18,956 nucleotides of DNA. Origin: Spongospora subterranea (lineage: Eukaryota > Endomyxa > Phytomyxea > Plasmodiophorida > Plasmodiophoridae). The first letter of the stretch is position 1; each line of letters starts with the position of its first letter. A program made the position numbers and the translations under genes. Below, piece by piece: positions 9,365 through 18,700 of this stretch. The notes below the pieces were generated by a model. That model was given only the letters and a program-made list of their open reading frames with translations. It did no database searches and was not told the DNA's origin. The stretch is from contig OUQQ01000392.1 of assembly GCA_900404475.1 (NCBI GenBank), positions 1 through 18,956 of the forward strand. Direction: 5' to 3'.

Positions 9365-10034
9365 GGGACATCTGGAATGCTGTTTTAACCATTCGTTTAT
9401 GCATCTGTATCACAACGATCAACACAATCAGTACAAGATTGCAGAATCCGTCGAACTGAAACTGAAACAGATTTGTCGTAATTTCGAGGAGTTATCTTCT
9501 GATTGATTTGCTGGATTACTCGCTATGGAATATATGTAAGCATGGCAATAATTTGCATTCGTCCCCGGTTTCGAACTCGCTGATGCAGATGATACAGGAG
9601 CTGCGTTCCTCACATGGCAAATCACTGTCGCCCCTGTCATACACCACACAGTCAGCGTCGCCACTGGGATCCCGTCACACCCAGTCGAGACCATAGCCCC
9701 TGGTTCACTGGACCCCAGTGACAGGGTTGCCATGATCGGACGGGTGCAAAAAATTACATGCGCGGTTTAAACTGGAATGACGGAACTAAACTGAAATCGG
9801 CTCCGGTATCAACTGGAGGTTGTCTCCGAATGATAATTAGGCGATTTACTGAATTTTTATCTGTTAGAAAACGACAAATAAATTGGGAAATCTGATTTTA
9901 CGTAGTTGCGGGTTTGGAGGAGGATAAACGGGTTGGGCTACCGGGGGCGCAGGCGCCCGTGCAACATTTTCGTCTTGACGACGATGCCGATGAGAATGGT
10001 GACGATCGCGCCACCTCCTAATCTTGGCCAGCAT
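9365..10034 (-). CDS. RNF11-like RING-H2 E3 ubiquitin ligase, incomplete model
   Basis: Three pieces on the minus strand look like one gene. 10034-9902 starts with ATG (MLAKIRRW), is Arg/His-rich and then Pro-rich (PVAQPVYPPPNPQL), recalling the Pro-rich part of RNF11 (PVPVYHPTPSQ). 9663-9520 reads VVYDRGDSDLPCEERSSC then IICISEFETGDEC and LPCLHIFHSE, matching GVYDPGRDG...CVICMMDF...LPCMHIYHLD of human RNF11. After a 115-bp intron, 9404-9365 gives CINEWLKQHSRCP. Together these supply seven of eight zinc ligands in C-x2-C, C-x-H-x2-H-x2-C order plus the first of the last pair. RING-H2 domains recruit E2-ubiquitin. Not solved: the exon joining the Pro-rich part to the RING (phases do not match directly), and the last cysteine. 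After CP comes VRH in frame, or a GTACGT donor. The gene may be decayed or have unseen exons. Confidence 0.5.
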
Positions 10035-11190
10035 TAATGGACGTGCGCCCTTCGATCCGGTACTAATACCTCATCTGGATCAGATAACCATATCTCCCGA
10101 AGATATTCAAACTATTGCAAATACCATTTTGAAATTACAATGCCATTGGTGCGAAATGCAGTGCCCTTGTTGGTCTGATTATTTTTGGTATTTGACAATA
10201 CCATAACCAGTCGATCATCTTATTCCTCATCAAAAATTTTGGGTGGCGGTCTAATGACAAGAGGTGTCCTGTAAAAGTGATTTCCTCATGTAGCCCCGAC
10301 CGCCAAAGGCGAATTTGGCTCATCAACATCCAGGGCACGGAAATTTACTGAACAGAGACAAACCATTCTCCATTATAACGACGATCTGGACACAACATTG
10401 ATTGAAAACAGTAAAATATAATATACCACTACTAGACAACATGATCACTGGAGTCGTCTCCGACCAGGTTAAGCTCTTCATGTAAATATCTTACGATGGG
10501 CGCTGTGTTTTGTCATGCGCAGAAGAAACTGGTGAACGTCTTGAGTTTGTAGTCAAAATGGGCAGAGGGTATACAATAACCGTATCCAAAATGCCCCGCC
10601 GAAACCGTAAAAATGGTTACCAAATCCGAATTTCGGACGAAGTCAAGCGTCAGCTAGCATGCCAATCGCTCAGACTCGGAACGGTCATTCACATCCAGAC
10701 GCGATCTGGTCAGAATCATCGTGCTCCAAGTGTCTGAAGTCACGTTCGTTCCAAGATGCTGTCCCGGAGAGGACCGACGTTCATCGGGTACTGAAACAAG
10801 GGACAAAGCGGCGCTCGGCAGTAAGATGCGACTCTTCCGATTGGGTAGAATCTTGTTTGGCCTCCTCTGACATTCTGCCAGGTTTGTAAGCTCGCGTGAT
10901 TAGAGTATGTCGCATGAGAATAATTGCAATCGTCTGTAAAATCGACGAATGGGAAAGCAAAGGGGCGCCCAACCCGGATTACTAAATCACTAGAAAAGTG
11001 TTGGCACAGTTTATTCTGAACAACTTGAAATTTTGCTTGGAAAAGCAGGATAATGAGAGGAAACACCAAACCGAGTCAGTCGGTCCGTTTTGGTTCAAAA
11101 AACGATTGATGCTCTCTCGGCTGTCACTGTAATCTGATACACTTTTCACAGCGTACTCGAGTTCGCGAGCATTCCATCAACAACGACCGA
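10035..11190. other. Gene-poor stretch with unassigned open frames
   Basis: The longest item is a plus-strand open frame ending at 10737, with in-frame ATGs at 10510 and 10558 (MGRGYTITVSK, later NGYQIRISDEVKRQL). It is basic and somewhat protein-like, but has no recognised motif. A plus frame ending at 10889 (near DWVESCLASSDILPG) and minus frames at 11069-10740 are no better supported. An 8-bp complementary pair (TGGCGGTC near 10244, GACCGCCA near 10298) could close a stem. I assign no gene. Confidence 0.3.
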
Positions 11191-13815
11191 TCATCGTTTG
11201 ATAGACCACCACTCAGTATAACCTCTTGAATTCAACGGGGCAGGTAATTGTCGTAGTTTTTCAACAGTGCTGTCTTGCAGGCGATGCTTGAACTGCTCAT
11301 GTCGAAAACACGCAAAGGATGAAGTAGATTCGGCTGTGGAGGGGCATTCTTCGGATGGAAGCAGTTTTGAGAAGACCCCATTATCGTTGACTGCAAACAG
11401 GTTAGATCAAGTAAAAACTGAATTGGTGTAGATCTCACGGACGACAGATTCGGTGCTACCGAGCCATTCTGTGAAAAGTACTTCGGAGTTCGATAAAAAG
11501 CACAAACTTGAGAATGTGAAACAAATGGGTAGAGCAGATATATTATGAATAAGGTAAATGTAAATAATGAAAAGCTAATCTTGTTCAACGAGAGCACTTT
11601 CTACGTAGAAGTCCTTTGAATGAAAACCTTTCTTTGGTTGACGACTTTTCCGATGTTTCTTGTGCAGGGGAACTAAATGTGGAAGACTCAGGACATTCTT
11701 CTCCGAATTCATGATGAACTTGCAAACACATGAGTTGATTAGCATTTAATAATGATGGAACGTTACCTGCCCTAATCAACAACTCGACCTTATCGGCTTC
11801 GAGGCCAGCTAGAGTGGCCATTCTGGAGACAAAATCTAAGGTCAACTCAATTCCAACATCTAGAACCGCCATATTGCGAGACATCAGCATCAAAAGACTG
11901 AAAGCGTTGGCTGAATTTCTCATGCGCAGGTCCTCGCATTCCTCTTGACAGTACCATCGTTGGCATTGCTCAGGTTCAGCAGAAGTAAAAGCGGCTACCC
12001 ACACCGATACACCTTGCCAGATTGGATGTTTCTGGATTAAGGTTAAAAGAGGTGTTTGCGCAGAATCGCGAAGATGTAGAGATGATGCTGCGGAAAGAAT
12101 TTGCATCACTGGTTTACCTTCAAGATCGCGTTGAGCTCCCGTTAACAGCAGATTCATAAGTTCGCCTAAAGCATTGAACGCTGGCGTTGACAAAGTGTTG
12201 GGCTTCATGGACATCCGGCGCCTGTCTAACGCATTGGCAAATACATGTCGCCCGACAGTGGTTTCCAATGACATAAGGCATCGTGAGCGTAAGTCCAAAG
12301 GTTCAACGCGACGGTGTGCAGTTTCGCCAGGTTCGCATCCCGCTTGACCAGGAGTAGGAGCTCCAGATTCATTGTACGAAGGTAGCGACAATTCTTCAGC
12401 ACTCGGTGGAAGCGCTGTTTTAGGTAGTGCAGCACTTGAACGTTGTTGACCGAGTTCAGCACGCCGATTACATCGGTCATTCTGAAGAGGAGGGCGGTGT
12501 GACTTGAGCGGAGGAGTTCGTAAAGACTTTGCAGACGCCTGTTTAGTGCTGTCGGTTCCCGGTTTAGCTGTTGGGAATGGCACTTTTGACTGATCAATTT
12601 TAGACGGATCGATAATTGCTTGAAGTGCATAATCCCAGAAAGTTTCCGCTTCAATTGTTTGAGCTAAATAGAAACAGCATAAGAATTTCGGTGAACCCTT
12701 CCGATGGCGCAAAATGGAGTAAACCTGCAGAGTTCGTTGAGGATGGCGAATTAGTCTCTGATGTACAGCGAACTTGAGAGGAAACATGAGGCACAATAGC
12801 CATCGCTGGAACCTGAATATACTCGGGAACACCATCATCATCTTTAGTCAAGGTATCCTAAAAACTGTTAGAACGACCAAGAGGGAATAATTTTGATTAG
12901 GATATATCTGACGTCTTCAACAGAATTATCGATTGCTGTGATGTTGACCTCATTCACAACATCCTGGACCGCGGACACGCGTTCTATGACTTGACTGGAA
13001 AACTCGTTCAATGTGACAAGCCATTTTGACATTGACGAAAGACAGGAGCTGATCCTTAATCGATCAGCATCGATCAACGTCGAGATTAAACAGCGGCGAT
13101 CTCTTCGCCGCCTCTGTTAAAAAGTCAATATATGGACGAGAAATAGAGGGCGATGACATACCAGTACACCGGTTCGAGCAACTCTTACAGACTCGCAATA
13201 ACGTGTGTCAGCATCGCGAACCTCTTTGAACCGAGTATCGGCTACTTTCTGTAATCGTGGCAAACACTCCACACTCTCTGGAGTATGATGGGCATCAACA
13301 TCTACTACAGCCCAATGAGCAAATACTGCCTGAACTCATTAATATTCAGGCGGATGGGGTTTGACAAAAAGCTGAGGTGACCGGGTTACTTGTTCCGAAA
13401 GTTTTTGGCAGTTGACAAATAACTTCTCCATCGCTTTCATTTCAGATCCGTGATCTTTTTTCAGCGTTTTTTCCTTGCCAGACACCGCTCTAATAGTATC
13501 GCGAACATTGCACCTCGAATGACGCAATTCTTGAGATACTTCCAATAGAGTATTACCTGATTTCAGCATCATATCGGCCATCCAATGTTGAAGCGCCATA
13601 ATTGACTGCATGGCGTTTTTCATGTCTCGATGTTCGTGTGAAACTATCTCCATTCCTGCTCCGACGAATGACGGAATCTCTCTGGACTTGGTAGCGAACT
13701 CAATCTGAAGCTCAGCTTGGCGCCTTAACACGGACGCCAATACTTCCACACATGCGGCTCTGGCAGTCAGGATGTGGGTCTGCTTTTCAACGCCCGTCAT
13801 GACGTGATCCCCCAT
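11191..13815 (-). CDS. BAR/F-BAR-like protein with a separate helical C-terminal domain (eight exons)
   Basis: Minus-strand exons: 13815-13390, 13329-13162, 13113-12913, 12857-12725, 12663-11767, 11718-11598, 11506-11439, 11390-11191, giving 737 aa. Seven GT-AG introns of 48-91 bp keep the frame throughout. Residues 1-265 are almost wholly helical, with heptad-like spacing and few prolines (HEHRDMKNAMQSIMALQHWM, RFKEVRDADTRYCESVRVAR, RLRISSCLSSMSKWLVTLNE); length and pattern suit a BAR or F-BAR dimer that binds curved membrane. A Ser/Pro/Thr-rich linker follows (about 285-435). A second folded region (about 440-610) has VGRHVFANALDRRR, FNALGELMNLLL, KHPIWQGVSVWVAAF and LTLDFVSRMATLAGL. It recalls the SBF1/SBF2- and KIAA0513-type helical domain, a weak memory match. 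The tail ends EWWSIKR. The intron 11766-11719 is 48 nt with no in-frame stop, so retention would add 16 residues. The start is the first ATG of the open frame. Family uncertain; coding status well supported. Confidence 0.75.
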
Positions 13816-13878
13816 CACGATTGCCTATTCCTTTAAATAAATCCACGAAACCGATTAAAAGCAGCGATGGCTGCTATA

Positions 13879-14080
13879 GGGTTCAGGGGCACCAAAATTT
13901 CCCAGTCGTCCAGACTTCAGGGACGCCAAGCTTTCCCAGTGGTTTAGGGGCCGCAGCCCCCAGCTTTCCCAAGTCGTCTGCAGGCTGCACCGCTGCAGCC
14001 CTCAAAACTCCCAATCGCCTGCAGCCCTCAACTCCCTCCCAGTCGTCCGTGTCTGTGCAGCCCCCAGTGTCTGTGGCTGT
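13879..14080. repeat. Degenerate GC-rich minisatellite
   Basis: Imperfect units of about 30-45 bp recur, built from TTTCCCAG, GTCGTC and GCAGCCC(C): ATTTCCCAGTCGTCCAG, GCTTTCCCAGTGG, GCCGCAGCCCCCAGCTTTCC, TCGTCTGCAGGCTGCAC, CTGCAGCCCTCAAAACTCCC, CTGCAGCCCTCAACTCCC, CCAGTCGTCCGTG. Units vary in length and order. A 173-codon plus-strand frame (13821-14342) crosses the block but reads only low-complexity Pro/Ser/Gly, so I treat it as a by-product. It begins 64 bp upstream of the BAR-like gene's start codon. Confidence 0.6.
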
Positions 14081-14216
14081 GTCGCTTCGTGTCAATGCAT
14101 TTGTACCAAGGCTGGAAAAAACCTACTTTACGGGAAAACTGGAATTAGGTTTTAGGTTTTTCATTTCAAAAACCTTTTTGGTTGAGGTTTTTCATCATCA
14201 TGCCGTATTTCCACTT

Positions 14217-14272
14217 TTTGCGTCGAGGAGTAGGTTTCTGGTGAAAACACCAGTTTTGCTGGGTTTCGAACT
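14217..14272 (+). repeat. Dispersed 56-bp repeat, copy 1
   Basis: The 56 bases starting TTTGCGTCGAGGAGTAGG and ending TTTCGAACT recur at 18787-18842 in the same orientation with one mismatch (C versus A in GTGAAAACAC). This copy can form CTGGTG-AAAA-CACCAG (6 bp, loop of 4). Just upstream (14130-14200) lie several AGGTTTTT/AAAACCT words that may belong to the same element. Nature unknown. Confidence 0.9.
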
Positions 14273-14288
14273 TATCTCATCCATTGTA

Positions 14289-14366
14289 TTATTCAATTTG
14301 CTGAGGCTGATCATCGTTGGCATCATAATCTTCTTCTTCTGAACTCCATTGGGGACGAACATCGTC
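14289..14366 (-). CDS. Probable last exon of an unidentified gene with acidic C-terminus
   Basis: After a good 3' splice site (CCTAAC branch-like motif, then GATGATGCAG) the minus strand reads DDVRPQWSSEEEDYDANDDQ then PQQIE and a TAA stop at 14291-14289. Its acidic, protein-like run on the opposite strand to the long repeat frame suggests a true C-terminal exon. Upstream, minus-strand fragments may belong to it: MVDEMIDILQEERYPSMDQD (about 14503-14441) and MVSPKSTTLLSPFAIEKQ (14691 down). I could not join them with consistent splice phases. Function unknown. Confidence 0.35.
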   Translation of the reverse strand, partial: DDVRPQWSSEEEDYDANDDQPQQIE

Positions 14367-15395
14367 CTGCATCATCGTTAGGGACAGGAGCTGAAGCACT
14401 TGACCCAGTCGCTAGCACAAACACGAAGCCTCAGGCATCAACGATCCTGATCCATCGATGGATAGCGCTCTTCTTGCAAGATATCGATCATCTCGTCGAC
14501 CATGATGACCTTTGGAGTTGGTTCCAAAGCTCGTAATGGATACGTCTACTTGCGCATTGTTTCAAAAACCTTGAAAAACCTCTGCCTGTCGTTGAACTTC
14601 TGTTGTCGCACTGCTGTCGCCTGCAAACCATTGGCATCTGTTTTTCAATTGCGAATGGTGAAAGTAAAGTCGTGGACTTTGGAGAGACCATGACTTGATC
14701 GATCTGTTGTTTACCTAGTCACGATCCGCAGAAAGGGACTTCTCAGTCGGCAGATCAATGCTGGGCTGCGGTTTTGTTCAGTTTAAACGTTTTTTTGCCA
14801 GAGAGCGAACGCTCTGAATTAACTTTCAGGAATCAATGGGAGGGAGTTGGGGCACCCTTCCGTTTTGAAATTCGCTGACTGCTTCACCCAGTGCTCCTCC
14901 ATGTCTAAATCTGGGCACAATGAAGATGTATCTGATGCCTTGGAATGCATTCAAGCCCAAATGACAATGATTTGAACAAACTGCTGGAAATTTGGCTGTA
15001 CCCCGCAAAAGTGATCCAATTTCAGGACGTTATTTTGTCTTCAAATGAGCCAAGCAAAAGCAACCATCATCAAAACGAGGAAATTCCATTCCAAGGCATC
15101 AGATACATGTAGTTGTCTTCATTGTACCCAGAGTTAGGTATAGAGGACCCGAACTTGAGCAATATCGCTGTTTGCCAGCCAAAATAATCAGCGACATGAG
15201 AGCCCGTTTGTATAAAAGATGCCAAAAGTGTAGACTATTTTTGCTAGCAGACGAATCTCGCAGAAAATCACTGTTAGCAAACACATTGAAGTTGAACTGT
15301 ATAGCTGACATGCCAGACCTAGCCGAATTTCTACAACGTTGTCCTTAACAGAGTAACAACAGCGTCAATTGTTTCCTCGAATCAAGATTTTGAAT
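14367..15395. other. Repeat-bearing spacer, no complete gene
   Basis: Only short frames occur. It contains coding-like minus-strand pieces between 14440 and 14700 (see the acidic exon) and an inverted repeat at 14911-15131. The stretch 15140-15310 has a 70-codon minus frame with nothing recognisable. The 3' UTR of RBBP6 probably enters at the right edge. Confidence 0.35.
14910..15131. repeat. Inverted repeat with 38-47 bp arms
   Basis: Bases 14910-14948 (TCTGGGCACAATGAAGA... ending TGATGCCTTGGAATG) match the reverse complement of about 15086-15131, with one C/T change and a 9-nt insertion in the right copy (CAACTACAT). The arms are about 137 bp apart. The 9-nt, three-codon indel and the open minus-strand frame through the right copy (GYNEDNYMYLMPWN) suggest remnants of a duplicated coding or transposon sequence. 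Confidence 0.75.
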
Positions 15396-15401
15396 TTTAT
15401 T
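15396..15401 (-). terminator. Poly(A) signal AATAAA for RBBP6
   Basis: AATAAA on the minus strand lies about 112 nt beyond the RBBP6 stop (15515-15513) and is the first canonical hexamer downstream. It fits a short 3' UTR. Confidence 0.5.
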
Positions 15402-15512
15402 CTTGCGGTTGTTTACTGAGAAACGGTTTTTTTCCGGATCGATGCAGTTCACAATCAGAGGATGCACGACAGTTGAAATTTGATCAACAAACTATTGAGG
15501 TGATGCGGACAC

Positions 15513-17693
15513 CTATCTGCGAACACGAATATCACGGTCGCGATGTCTGATAGAAACCGGACTACGACTTCGGCACGATCTTCGCGGATCACTTGGGTAT
15601 TCATGTCTTGATTCATTAGTAGGATAACGGCCGGGCGAAGGTCGCCGCACGTCATGTCTGTGATCGTCGCCATCACGATGCCTCATACTATCCCGATATC
15701 GTCGATCATATTCCGCTAAACGACGTTGCTCCTCGAACTCGTAATGTCGCCGCATTTCATCGCTGCGATGACTCGACGTGTCCTGTTCATATCGACGTCT
15801 CTCCACTTCCATCGCATATCGCCGCTGCATTTCAGCCTGATATGCATTCTGTCTGGCAACATCGTTCGGTGGTAGGCGTTTAACTTCGACAGGCAAATGG
15901 TACTGTGGCGGTCTTTGATGAACAACAGGGGCGTGTTGCTGAGGAAACCTTTGGTTGTCGATGGGCATATGACGATGAGGTGCGCGTTGGACCTCGATAG
16001 GAACGTGATGTTGAGAAGGTTCAGGTTGTACTGGCTCAGCATTCGGGGATTGCGCAGGAGCCCGATCATCGAGAACTGGCCGATGTTTCCTCTCAAATCT
16101 GACATTACTGGAATGGAATATCGGTATCGGCGCCCGCTCAGGCGCCGGAGCTGGAGGCTGTGGCTCGACGGGACTTGTATCAGCGATGGGCAGTTCTTCC
16201 GCCTTGAGAAAATCAGCAACACGTTGCGCGATCGCCACGTTTCGGTTCAATTCATCGGTATTTGACACGGATTCTTTGCAAGTAGGACATTCCTGATGAA
16301 CGAAGACGGTGTTATATGTTTATTGACTCTGCGCGAGCAACATGGTCCTACTGGATTCGCAGCAATACATGCTCGACAAAAGGTGGTATAGCAACAGGAT
16401 GACACTACAGGATCGTGATAGAGTTTCTGACAGATCTGACACGTTAAATCATGTGCGGACGCCCTGGCTTTTTCTATTGCGAGTTTTTTTTCAGCTCGGT
16501 CATGGGCCGAGAAAGCTTCGACAAAGGCGCGATGGTTTGGCTCAATGTTAGCATAAGAACTGTAATCATTTGTAAAAACCTATGAAAATAACGAAGAAAC
16601 CAAACTAACCCATCCTCGAGACGATAAGCGCCTTGCCCAGATTCGGCTGGTCTCAACATGGAAAGGGGGATACCTGTACCAGGTTTGGGTCGTTGAAAAT
16701 TGAATTCGGTATTCCCATTGGTGGGGCAATCTTGTATGAAATGCCCTAAAATTCAAATTGTGAAAAACCGGCAATCAACTGAAACGCGCAGATTGGGAAA
16801 CTGACCAGGAGATTGGCATCGGTGGCAAATGTATCCTGGCCTAGGACGGCCGGAGCGGCTGAACTGAGGCCGCTGACGAGAATGATCAGGACGTGCGGGA
16901 ACAGGGGGAACTAACGCCGGCGCCGGAGCGTCAAAGGCAGATGCAAGGTCCGATAGAAGCCCTGGACGGGAATGTCGGCTTCCTAAAATAGACGATAAGA
17001 TATCGATATGGCGATAAACCGAAGCTATGAAAATAATTTCAATTGGGAACAAGACGACTTGGCAGATAATTTATGAAATCAGAGAACTGCGAATTGATGG
17101 CGTAAAATCGACCTCCAGTGTGAAGTGGCTGGTTGAGGACTTCTTCCAAACGTCGAAGTTCATCGTCGGCAGAGGACGACGGCTCATCACCACTCCCGGT
17201 GGTCAGACTAGTCGGTCGCCCGTTGGATAAGATTGTGACAACCGGAGGCTGATGCATGCGCTCCAACGCTGCAGGATTCGCAGGGATTTTCCGAACATCG
17301 ACAGATGTGTTCTTCGGGATCAAAAAATTTTCGGCAACGTACCCTAACGGGAAAGGTTCAATTAAAAATGGACACGAAAATTCACAGCATGTCGTTAAAT
17401 AAGATTAAGGGACCTCGTTTGAAATAATATAATGATCTAATGGAAGCCATATTTAACACTGTGGTTGCGGTGGCAGATATTATGAACTGGTGAAAATTTT
17501 ACTGTATTTGCCTCTTACTTTCCCCTGTCTGAGCATTAGTGAATATCATGTCGTCTTTGATTTCCTCGTCAGGATCAGCCTCCTTAATATTATGGACAAT
17601 CGCCCGTTTCAGGTCTAGGACCGATATCACGGCTGAATCGAATGCGATCGTCGCCCAACTTTTGGCTTCCTTAAATTTATAGTGAACGGCCAT
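15513..17693 (-). CDS. RBBP6: Retinoblastoma-binding protein 6 homologue, short form (six exons)
   Basis: Minus-strand exons 17693-17519, 17343-17113, 16982-16806, 16745-16610, 16559-16352 and 16292-15513 give 568 aa. Domains in order: DWNN ubiquitin-like fold (about 1-78; VHYKFKEAK, TNAQTGE, LIPKNTSVDVRKIP); CCHC zinc knuckle (about 185-199; CHRCQSPGHFIQDC, the Gly before His formed across a splice); and RING/U-box-like C4C4 finger (Cys280-x2-Cys283, Cys295/296, Cys301-x2-Cys304, Cys311-x2-Cys314). The finger is followed by NTDELNRNVAIAQRVADFL. The C-terminus is Pro/Gln-rich, then Arg/Asp/His-rich, ending SRSPVSIRHRDRDIR, an RS-like tail typical of mRNA-processing factors. RBBP6 is a nuclear E3 ligase and an activator of the mRNA 3'-end cleavage machinery. 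Human RBBP6 is about 1,790 aa; the Rb- and p53-binding extension is absent, as in other short homologues. The loop before the last RING Cys pair is shorter than in human. The start ATG at 17693 fits the family. Confidence 0.93.
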
Positions 17694-17808
17694 ATTTCCA
17701 AGCGGAGCTACAAGTTCGGGCAGTCAAACAGACGTCTCACAAATGGCCGATAATCTGTCACGGTTTATAATGCGATGAGACGAACCGTCTGTGGCATTCC
17801 AATTCGCA

Positions 17809-17976
17809 ATGATCAACAATGAACGATATCCCGTGACTAGAGGCCGAAACCACTTGTCCGACACTGCGCAAGCCGCAAGACGTCCGTTGAGCGCAACCCC
17901 TCACCGGTCGGTCAATCGAGCCCTGCGGGACGGATGGATCAATCCCAGGTCGACGAGGGGGCTACTGCGGCTTTAG
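17809..17976 (+). CDS. Doubtful small ORF or first exon, 55 aa
   Basis: Opposite the RBBP6 start, a plus-strand frame from the ATG at 17809 encodes a basic 55-aa peptide (MINNERYPVTRGRNHLSDTA..., later RPLSATPHRSVNRAL). An overlapping frame opens at 17934 (MDQSQVDEGATAALERPTRR). A GTCGAC donor-like site at 17950 might end an exon, but no partner was found. Two shorter ATG frames precede it (17743-17778 and 17775-17822) and overlap through ATGA. I do not recognise it. Composition and position suggest a divergently transcribed gene sharing the 100-bp RBBP6 promoter region, but evidence is thin. Confidence 0.25.
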   Translation: MINNERYPVTRGRNHLSDTAQAARRPLSATPHRSVNRALRDGWINPRSTRGLLRL

Positions 17977-18700
17977 AAAGGCCAACACGACGTCAGGAGA
18001 CGACAACTCAAACAATCGCCTACGCGCATGAAGGGTCTAACGCCGATCGATTTTCGAACCCAAACTTTTTTTTGAAAAATTCAAAAAATATTCAAAAGGT
18101 TCGTTTCAAACCGAACCAGGTTCGTTTTCAAAATGCCGCACGAAAAAGAGTCACATTTTTTTTTATTGTTGGTGTATAATATCTGATCACCCATAAAACG
18201 GAGTCGGTGGACCAACTTTCGAAAACGAAAATATGTTCCAGTTGTGGACATTGTACACTTGGAGGCAGAGTATCAGTATGTACACTGGTGTATGTATCGA
18301 TTCCTTGAGACGTAAACAAAGTGCGACCGGATTGAAACTTGAGGGTTCTACCGTCTACAATCTGTTACTTGCACCAGACTGTAACACATGACCACCGCCT
18401 TCAGCATGAGTGCTGTCCGTCTTCAGTCTCTCACTTGCAGTCTTGCACGGTTGCACTAGACTCTGACTGTAACGGTGTAAAACCGCACGCCACAGATGAT
18501 ACAGGAGCCCGGATTGGTATGGCCCGTCAGCGGTCTCTTATGCGGACCATCATGATTTCATTATCTAATCAGGTGAAATCTCTGACCCTGAAGATCTACC
18601 GTAGGCATTTAAACAAACCAGAATATTCAGTAATTTTCACTAAAACACAGATATACCCCGTATTTTGGTGAATCCGACCACAAAAGAAGCCGTTCTTGGA
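17977..18700. other. AT-rich spacer with palindromic GAACC/GGTTC block
   Basis: Bases 18054-18135 mix A/T runs with CGAACC and GGTTCG words, including the perfect short palindrome CGAACCAGGTTCG near 18112-18124. The rest of the stretch has no convincing frame; the 110-codon plus frame at 18339-18671 begins with TTG and shows nothing recognisable. Confidence 0.5.

Noticed and set aside
10740..11069. 109-codon minus-strand ORF with a hydrophobic start
   Set aside because: No homology or motif recognised, composition is that of A/T-rich spacer, and no splice partner was found.
12226..12654. 142-codon minus-strand ORF in another frame of the BAR-like gene
   Set aside because: It overlaps the long exon 12663-11767, whose frame joins both neighbouring exons with correct splice phases. 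The alternative frame joins neither.
14217..14272. tRNA or tRNA-derived SINE, suggested by GGGTTTCGAACT
   Set aside because: The stretch before TTTCGAAC has no complement after it for a T-stem, and no acceptor or anticodon stem can be drawn.
13821..14342. 173-codon plus-strand ORF with a Pro/Ser/Gly-rich product
   Set aside because: It runs through the degenerate minisatellite and the dispersed 56-bp repeat and has no conserved segment. The minus strand has a better coding candidate (acidic exon 14366-14289) at its end.
18339..18671. 110-codon plus-strand ORF near the right end
   Set aside because: Begins at TTG, lacks conserved segments, and has no neighbouring exon or consistent splice sites.
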